A stretch of 20,522 nucleotides of DNA from Halanaerobiales bacterium. Its GTDB lineage: Bacteria; Bacillota_F; Halanaerobiia; DY22613. Under the pieces are notes generated by a model. That model worked only from the letters and a program-made list of their open reading frames with translations, had not been told where the DNA came from and did no database searches. Location of the stretch: contig JAGMES010000075.1 in NCBI GenBank assembly GCA_023128035.1, forward strand, positions 1-20,522, written 5' to 3'. Positions 16,464 through 20,522 of this stretch are shown here, one piece after another (position 1 is the first letter of the stretch; every line of letters begins with the position of its first letter). The translations under genes were made by a program, and so were the position numbers.

Positions 16464-16937
16464 ATGTCAGACTCAAGTGACTCTGGCCCGGAGTTGAGCG
16501 ATTGGGATCATAGTGAACTTATTTGGGATCGAAAAGCGTTTTATGTGTATAAAATACCGATTTTTAACACTATTTTCAGTGGTAAAGCTCAAAAAAAGTT
16601 AGAACAAGAAATAGAGAAAATTTTTGATGTGGTGTGTGGTAAAGGTTATCAAATTCCTTCTAATCCGATGGTTTTGATAAAGAAAGGACTCTTATTTACT
16701 AAAATTTTGCTTGAGATACATGGTATTGTTACACCAGGTAATAATATAAAAGTCTATAACGATGTTCCTGTATATACATCTATCACAACAATAACGATAA
16801 AAAACTTAAATAAAAGTACTCGTGAATTTTCTAGAAAACTTCAAGAACAGGGTAAGAAGTATTCTGAGATATATTTCTGTAACCCAGATTATACTAAGAC
16901 TAGTTTAAAAACAGTTTTACTTGCATTAGAAGGATAG
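16464..16937 (+). CDS. Hypothetical protein, 157 residues
   Basis: I do not recognise this protein. It has no signal peptide or membrane helix. The first 20 residues are rich in Ser and Asp (MSDSSDSGPELSDWD) and likely disordered. The rest alternates helices and beta strands: FSGKAQKKLEQEIEKIFDVV (about 38-57) is a likely amphipathic helix, and VPVYTSITTITIKNLNK (about 98-114) a beta pair. Two cysteines (about 58 and 142) are not in a metal motif. AAAGGAGGAG (16446-16455) precedes the ATG and a near-consensus promoter lies before that. Its stop codon is inside the following hairpin. It is convergent with the 79-residue gene on the other strand. It is a real gene by its signals; the function is unknown. 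Confidence 0.75.
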   Translation: MSDSSDSGPELSDWDHSELIWDRKAFYVYKIPIFNTIFSGKAQKKLEQEIEKIFDVVCGKGYQIPSNPMVLIKKGLLFTKILLEIHGIVTPGNNIKVYNDVPVYTSITTITIKNLNKSTREFSRKLQEQGKKYSEIYFCNPDYTKTSLKTVLLALEG

Positions 16938-16963
16938 AGGGATCAATGATCCCTCTATTTTTA
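16934..16963 (+). terminator. Terminator between convergent genes
   Basis: A 12-bp perfect inverted repeat, ATAGAGGGATCA (16934-16945) with TGATCCCTCTAT (16947-16958), followed by a T run on the plus strand. The plus-strand stop codon lies in its left arm. In the minus direction the U run is poor, so it mainly serves the plus-strand gene. Confidence 0.85.
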
Positions 16964-17200
16964 TACTTTAGGCTCGTGACAATTATTTTTGGGTAAATCA
17001 CTCCTTGGACGTGGAAGAGATTGTTTAGGATCAGCCAACGCTTCATTCATGTAGTGGGAGTCAATATGCTCAATGACACCAGCAGTCTCCATGTCATGAA
17101 GTTTTTTCATTTTAATCATACCTTCTATAGATCTGTACCGATTTCTTCGAGTTGCTCGATTTCCTATAAGATCTCTGTTCAGTTTTCTACTTGTCCGCAT
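16961..17200 (-). CDS. Small Arg-rich hypothetical protein, 79 residues
   Basis: I do not recognise the family. The N-terminal 33 residues are strongly basic (MRTSRKLNRDLIGNRATRRNR and on), followed by a likely helix (EGMIKMKKLHDMETAGVIEHIDSHYMNEAL, about 26-55) and a Pro/Lys-rich polar tail. The basic start suggests nucleic-acid or membrane-surface binding, which is only inference. A near-perfect ribosome site, AAAGGAGGTGA, stands at the right distance upstream of the ATG on the minus strand. This is the main reason to regard it as a real gene rather than a chance frame. It converges on the 157-residue gene, with its stop at the edge of the shared hairpin. Confidence 0.65.
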   Translation of the reverse strand: MRTSRKLNRDLIGNRATRRNRYRSIEGMIKMKKLHDMETAGVIEHIDSHYMNEALADPKQSLPRPRSDLPKNNCHEPKV

Positions 17201-17276
17201 TCATTCACCTCCTTTGCGTTTAGTCTGTTTCACAATAGATAAACTATACTGGAGGAAATTACTTAAGTAAAAGAAT

Positions 17277-17306
17277 AAAAAATTGCCCTCAAGGGGCAAT
17301 TTTTTT
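17277..17306 (-). terminator. Terminator of the RNase J-rubredoxin unit
   Basis: A stem TTGCCC/GGGCAA (17283-17288 with 17294-17299) with a 5-base loop, extended on both sides by A and T runs. On the minus strand it gives a hairpin and U run just after the rubredoxin stop codon. It may also work on the plus strand. Confidence 0.85.
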
Positions 17307-17470
17307 TATTCATTATGTTCTTCAAAGACATCTTTACCCATTCCACATTCTGGGCAGACCCAATTATCGGGTAAATCTTCAAAAGTTGTACCTGGTTTAA
17401 TACCGTTTTCTGGATTACCTTTTTCAGGGTTATAGATATAACTACAAATCGTACAGGTATACTTTTCCAT
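17306..17470 (-). CDS. Rubredoxin
   Basis: A 54-residue rubredoxin, a one-iron electron carrier of the cytoplasm, common in anaerobes as an electron donor in oxygen and peroxide detoxification. The iron ligands are C6 and C9 (CTIC) and C39 and C42 (CPEC). Family signatures [28 protein letters not shown] and KDVFEE are all present and the length is normal. One small oddity: the residue after the first CxxC is Ser instead of the usual Gly. The gene is on the minus strand, 24 bases downstream of a decayed gene and ahead of a strong terminator. AAGGAAG lies upstream of its ATG. The redox partner is not encoded in this window. Confidence 0.95.
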   Translation of the reverse strand: MEKYTCTICSYIYNPEKGNPENGIKPGTTFEDLPDNWVCPECGMGKDVFEEHNE

Positions 17471-17494
17471 AGAAATACCACTTCCTTTTTAAAG

Positions 17495-17790
17495 TTATTT
17501 TTGCAAGGCCTCAACAACTTTACGCGCAAAAGCACGACATTCTTCCGTTTGCTCTTTTGACGGAATGAATTTAACTCTTACACCAGGTTCAATAGCCATA
17601 AGCAGAGGTATAACCAATGAAAACGTGACCTTCAGGATGAATATCTAGATGACCATTAAAAATCTTTTCACCTTCACTGTAATGACATTCAAAGGAATCA
17701 CAGGAGAAGAGTGCTTTTTCTGATCTTAAATAAGAATACATAGAATCAGGCTCAGTATGATTTAAAATGATGTAATAAATCTCTTCGGGA
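17495..17790 (-). pseudogene. Decayed gene remnant between RNase J and rubredoxin (no start codon, one-base frameshift)
   Basis: Two frames on the minus strand together read as one protein-like sequence. Frame A opens just after the RNase J stop with IDPEEIYYIILNHTEPD, includes SCDSFECHYSEGEKIF and HPEGHVFIGYTSAYGY, then hits TGA near 17596. Frame B continues at the same point with EPGVRVKFIPSKEQTEECRA and ends VVEALQK at 17495. Removing one T (TATTGAA to TATGAA) restores a single frame reading YGYEPGVRV. No ATG, GTG or TTG with a ribosome site precedes frame A, and an in-frame stop lies just before it, so the 5' end also seems lost. I do not recognise the family; it has a cysteine pair (CDSFEC) and is beta-rich. 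A sequencing error could explain the frameshift but not the missing start. Confidence 0.6.
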
Positions 17791-17794
17791 TCTA

Positions 17795-19471
17795 TTAGTT
17801 ATTTATTTCCATAATAATGGGTAAAATGATTGGTTTACGTTTAGTTTTTTGATAAAAGTAGTTGTCGATAGAATCGGTGACTACTTTTTTTATTGTTGAC
17901 CAATCAGTTACGTTATTACTTTCTAATTCTTTTAAAGCTTCACGAGCAAGATGTTCTGCTTTCACAATTAGTTCTTTTGATTCTTTCACAAAGACAAATC
18001 CTCTGGAGAGAATAGATGGCCCGGCTACTACCTTACCTGTTTTCCCGTTAATTGTTAAAGAGACAATAACAATTCCGTTTTGAGATAACATTCTTCGATC
18101 TCTTAAGACGATATCGCCAACATCTCCTACTCCTAGGCCATCAATCATTACTTCTCCAGAGGGTACTTTACCATTTATCCAGCAGCGGTCAGAGGTGAGA
18201 TTGACACGAACGCCATTATCAGTAATAAAAATATTTTTCTCATCTATCCCTACTTGCTTTGCTAATTTACTTTGATGATAAAGATGACGATATTCACCGT
18301 GAACAGGGATAAGAAATTGGGGTCTGATTAAGTTTAACATGAGTTTAATCTCTTCCTGACAGGCATGACCAGAAGCATGAGCATCAATCATTCCATCATA
18401 AAGTACTTCAGCACCTTGTTTGTAAAGTTGGTTTATAGTCTGTCCGATGGACCGTTCATTACCTGGAATTGGCATGGAAGAAAGAATAACAGTATCTCCT
18501 GGCATAATGGAGATTTGGCGATGATCTCCTCTAGCAATTCGTGTCAGAGCTGCCATAGGTTCACCTTGGCTACCAGTCATAAGCAAAACAACTTGATTTG
18601 GCAGTAAACTATTGATCTTTCTTAGATCAATTAGGGTTTCATCAGGGATATTTAGCTTGCCCAATTGAGAAGCAATTTCGATGACATTAACCATACTACG
18701 ACCAGTAATGGCTACTTTGCGACCTGTCTTCCAAGCGGCTTGAAAAATATGTTGAATTCTATCGATGTTAGTTGAAAATGTTGAGATAATGATTCTGCTA
18801 TTAATAAGCTTAAAAGACTCCTCAATTGCATGACATACAACTCGTTCAGAAAGGGTTGTTCCTTCCCTTTCTGAATTAGTACTGTCTGAGAGAAGAACTA
18901 AAACACCTTTAGAGCCGATTTCTCCTAAACGTTGTAGATCAGCAGGTTTTCCACTTACAGGAGTGTGGTCAAATTTATAATCACCAGTATAAACAATAGT
19001 TCCAACTTTTGTTCGAATAGCCATAACAACAGAATCTGGAATACTGTGATTGATATGAATAAATTCAATTTCAAAATTACCAATTTGAGTTTTTTCACCA
19101 GCGTTCAATTCTTGTAATTGTGCATCTTCGAGTAGTCCAAATTCTTTGAGTTTAAGTTTAATTAATCCAAGAGTTAGACAAGTGCCGTAAATTGGGATAT
19201 TTATCTGACGTAAAACATATGGGATAGCACCGATATGATCTTCGTGACCATGAGAAATAATAATTGCCTTAATTTTATCTTTCTTTTCAAGAAGATATCT
19301 TATATCTGGGATTATTAGATCAACACCATAGTGTTCTTCTTCTGGGAACATAATTCCAGAGTCTAGAATAATAATATGATCATCATCTTCAATGACGATC
19401 ATATTATTTCCAATTTCTCCTCGTCCTCCAAGAGGTATTATTGATATTTGTGGTTCCTTAGAAATGGACAT
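17795..19471 (-). CDS. rnj: Ribonuclease J
   Basis: About 558 residues, a metallo-beta-lactamase/beta-CASP ribonuclease that acts in RNA processing and decay as a 5'-3' exonuclease and endonuclease. The zinc motif SHGHEDH (about 73-79), the HSIPDS histidine (H142), YTGDYKFD (D164), and VHGEYRH (about 389-395) are all present, as is the beta-CASP part (SDSTNSEREG, GRSMVNVIEIA, SGHACQEE). The length is normal and the C-terminal domain is complete. I start at the ATG at 19471 (MSISKEPQI), which follows GGAGGGAG. The longer frame to 19513 lacks a ribosome site and adds 14 residues not typical of the family. It heads a minus-strand run with a decayed gene and rubredoxin. J1 or J2 cannot be told apart with confidence from this alone. 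Confidence 0.95.
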   Translation of the reverse strand: MSISKEPQISIIPLGGRGEIGNNMIVIEDDDHIIILDSGIMFPEEEHYGVDLIIPDIRYLLEKKDKIKAIIISHGHEDHIGAIPYVLRQINIPIYGTCLTLGLIKLKLKEFGLLEDAQLQELNAGEKTQIGNFEIEFIHINHSIPDSVVMAIRTKVGTIVYTGDYKFDHTPVSGKPADLQRLGEIGSKGVLVLLSDSTNSEREGTTLSERVVCHAIEESFKLINSRIIISTFSTNIDRIQHIFQAAWKTGRKVAITGRSMVNVIEIASQLGKLNIPDETLIDLRKINSLLPNQVVLLMTGSQGEPMAALTRIARGDHRQISIMPGDTVILSSMPIPGNERSIGQTINQLYKQGAEVLYDGMIDAHASGHACQEEIKLMLNLIRPQFLIPVHGEYRHLYHQSKLAKQVGIDEKNIFITDNGVRVNLTSDRCWINGKVPSGEVMIDGLGVGDVGDIVLRDRRMLSQNGIVIVSLTINGKTGKVVAGPSILSRGFVFVKESKELIVKAEHLAREALKELESNNVTDWSTIKKVVTDSIDNYFYQKTKRKPIILPIIMEINN

Positions 19472-19565
19472 TCTACTCCCTCCAATCATTTTAACTATTT
19501 TTAGTATAAACAAAAATGTTAAATCTTACTCGTTGATTAAAACTTTCGAGTTCGGTGTAGAGTCG

Positions 19566-19739
19566 CGTTTAATGGCATATCATATATAGAAAAAAAGCTC
19601 CTTAAAAAAGTCAGCTCTGCATAGTTTTATATTTCAAAGAAAGTTTAGTTTAGTGCTAATACATTCTGTTATAAGTTAATTTTGATAAGTCGAGCTGACT
19701 TAGGTATCGCTTTTTTTATATATGATATGCCATTAAACG
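19566..19739. mobile_element. MITE-like element with about 33-bp terminal inverted repeats
   Basis: The left end (19566-19598, CGTTTAATGGCATATCATAT and on to AAAAAAAGC) is matched in reverse complement by the right end (19709-19739), differing only by two extra bases (AG) in the left copy. A second inner pair, AGTCAGCTC (about 19609-19617) with GAGCTGACT (about 19692-19700), extends the symmetry. The centre is A/T-rich and non-coding. The ends TTTAATGG/CCATTAAA are flanked on both sides by CG, a possible 2-bp target duplication, though CG is its own reverse complement so this is weak. Size and form fit a miniature inverted-repeat transposable element. A long RNA hairpin with a regulatory role is the alternative. 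Confidence 0.6.
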
Positions 19740-19902
19740 AGGCTTTGCATTTGAACTGTGAAAGTTTATACTAGTCAACGGATCTTTGTTAAGGAAGTTA
19801 TAAACAACTATATTATTATATGAAATTATAAAATAATATATTCAGAAGGTGAGCGAGTAGATTAATTAACTTCTAGTTAAACATAAACATTTATTGATTT
19901 TA

Positions 19903-19931
19903 TTGACAATAAATACTTATCCAGTTATAAT
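19903..19931 (+). promoter_or_regulatory. Perfect-consensus sigma-A promoter
   Basis: TTGACA (19903-19908) and TATAAT (19926-19931) with the ideal 17-base spacer, about 26 bases upstream of the regulator's start codon. This is the best promoter in the window and predicts strong constitutive or repressor-controlled expression; autoregulation is plausible but no operator is evident. Confidence 0.88.
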
Positions 19932-19957
19932 AAAATGGGAAAGGGAGGTGTGTACTT

Positions 19958-20467
19958 ATGGTTAGTATTTTTTCTGGGGAAAGATTATTTAAACTGAGAA
20001 AGAAAAAAAAGTTATCTCTTGAAGAAGTAGCAGCTGGAGTAGGAGTTACAAGTAGTCATATTTCACAAATGGAGAATGGTAAAAGACAACCCTCATTTGG
20101 TCTACTTTCAGCTTTATCTAACTTTTTTGATATTGATCCTATTTTTTTCATAGATACTAAAGGTAAATATTATGGCCATGGTTGTAAACTTCGTGCTTAT
20201 CGTGAGAAACAGGGGATTGATTTAAGTGATATTGCTAAACAAGTCGATATGGATGAAAAAGTTCTTATGTGTGTGGAAGAAGGAGAGTCTAGGCTTGAGG
20301 AAGACCAGTTAGAACAGATGGGTAGAGTAGTAGGAGTAGATCTTATTGATTTTGAAGATTCAATTATGTATTGTCTTAATGCAATACGGGAGATTTGTAT
20401 GATTGCACTTAATATGCCGGAAGAAGAAGCAGAAGAGATAATTAATTTAATACGGACAAAGATTTAG
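19958..20467 (+). CDS. XRE-family regulator with two tandem helix-turn-helix domains
   Basis: 169 residues. HTH domain 1 spans about 9-63: LFKLRKKKKLSLEEVAAGVG, then VTSSHISQMENGKRQPSFGLLSALSNFF, a canonical XRE/Cro-CI pattern. A second, more divergent HTH spans about 77-132 (KLRAYREKQGIDLSDIAKQVDMDEKVLMCVEEGE). A helical acidic tail follows (about 135-169, NMPEEEAEEIINLIR) that may mediate dimerisation. It has no metal or ligand domain, no peptidase, and no phage neighbours. The start is well supported by GGGAGGTG upstream of the ATG and by the consensus promoter. It may bind its own promoter or the divergent RNase J region; targets are unknown. Tandem XRE domains in one chain suggest recognition of a paired or asymmetric operator, which is inference. 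Confidence 0.88.
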   Translation: MVSIFSGERLFKLRKKKKLSLEEVAAGVGVTSSHISQMENGKRQPSFGLLSALSNFFDIDPIFFIDTKGKYYGHGCKLRAYREKQGIDLSDIAKQVDMDEKVLMCVEEGESRLEEDQLEQMGRVVGVDLIDFEDSIMYCLNAIREICMIALNMPEEEAEEIINLIRTKI

Positions 20468-20522
20468 ATAAAATAAAGTAAGTCTCTACTTTGTAATAAG
20501 TAGAGACTTACTTTATTTTATC
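20467..20522 (+). terminator. Long perfect hairpin after the HTH regulator, reaching the window end
   Basis: A 25-bp perfect stem (20467-20491 with 20498-20522) and a TGTAAT loop. It begins at the last base of the stop codon and runs to the final base of the window, so it may extend further. The A/T-rich outer part and GTCTCTACTT core fit a bidirectional terminator, but it is unusually long. Confidence 0.7.

Larger units (their letters stand above)
19472..19957. other. Divergent intergenic region
   Basis: 486 bases without a gene between RNase J (minus) and the HTH regulator (plus). It holds a 174-bp inverted-repeat element (19566-19739) and the consensus promoter of the regulator (19903-19931). 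Toward RNase J there is a TATACT box on the minus strand near 19505 without a clear -35. The remaining A/T-rich sequence (19740-19902) shows nothing further I can name. Confidence 0.7.

Noticed and set aside
17263..17535. A 90-codon minus-strand open frame overlapping rubredoxin
   Set aside because: It is out of frame with the clear rubredoxin gene (17306-17470), lacks a ribosome site, and its translation has no family features; it is a shadow frame.
17585..17605. Programmed +1 frameshift of the RF2 type (TAT TGA)
   Set aside because: There is no upstream Shine-Dalgarno-like stimulator, the slippery codon is not the RF2 type, and the gene also lacks a start codon; decay explains both faults more simply.

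Overview
The window is AT-rich bacterial DNA with strong AAGGAGG-type ribosome binding sites, A/T-rich intergenic DNA and long-stemmed terminators. The gene set points to an anaerobic low-GC Bacillota of the clostridial or Halanaerobiales type: a Spo0E-like phosphatase (sporulation phosphorelay), RNase J, rubredoxin, YhaO/YhaN, and SLH-type surface repeats. This placement is inferred from gene content and style. There are no rRNA or tRNA genes, no CRISPR array, no transposase and no phage genes.

Layout. (1) 82-1011, minus strand: a lipoprotein of unknown role. Just upstream lies an intergenic repeat whose 23-bp end recurs at 25-47. (2) 1191-4168, plus: a C39-like cysteine peptidase, translationally coupled to an exported FAD-dependent oxidoreductase that ends in three degenerate SLH-like repeats. 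(3) 4235-7755, plus: a MoxR ATPase / DUF58 / DUF4129 membrane-protein operon, with all junctions overlapping. (4) 7986-11987, plus: a signalling block made of a CHASE4-HAMP-PAS-GGDEF-HD-GYP receptor, a stand-alone HD-GYP phosphodiesterase and a 54-residue Spo0E-like protein. Each has its own terminator. (5) 12022-16320, plus: a structured RNA leader followed by the YhaO nuclease and the YhaN coiled-coil ATPase, an SbcCD-like pair. (6) 16464-16937, plus: an unknown 157-residue protein behind a good sigma-A promoter. It converges on a 79-residue Arg-rich minus-strand protein. (7) 17306-19471, minus: RNase J, then a decayed gene (no start codon and a one-base frameshift), then rubredoxin and a terminator. 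(8) 19472-19957: a divergent intergenic region with a 174-bp MITE-like inverted-repeat element and a perfect-consensus promoter that drives a tandem-HTH XRE-type regulator (19958-20467). A 25-bp perfect hairpin reaches the window edge.

The most interesting unexplained items are: the bistable-looking RNA leader before yhaO (12022-12149), whose arms can pair as one long rod or as two separate hairpins; the SLH-anchored FAD oxidoreductase coupled to a C39-like peptidase; the MITE-like element; and the broken gene between RNase J and rubredoxin. No wholly new multi-gene system could be established from sequence alone.
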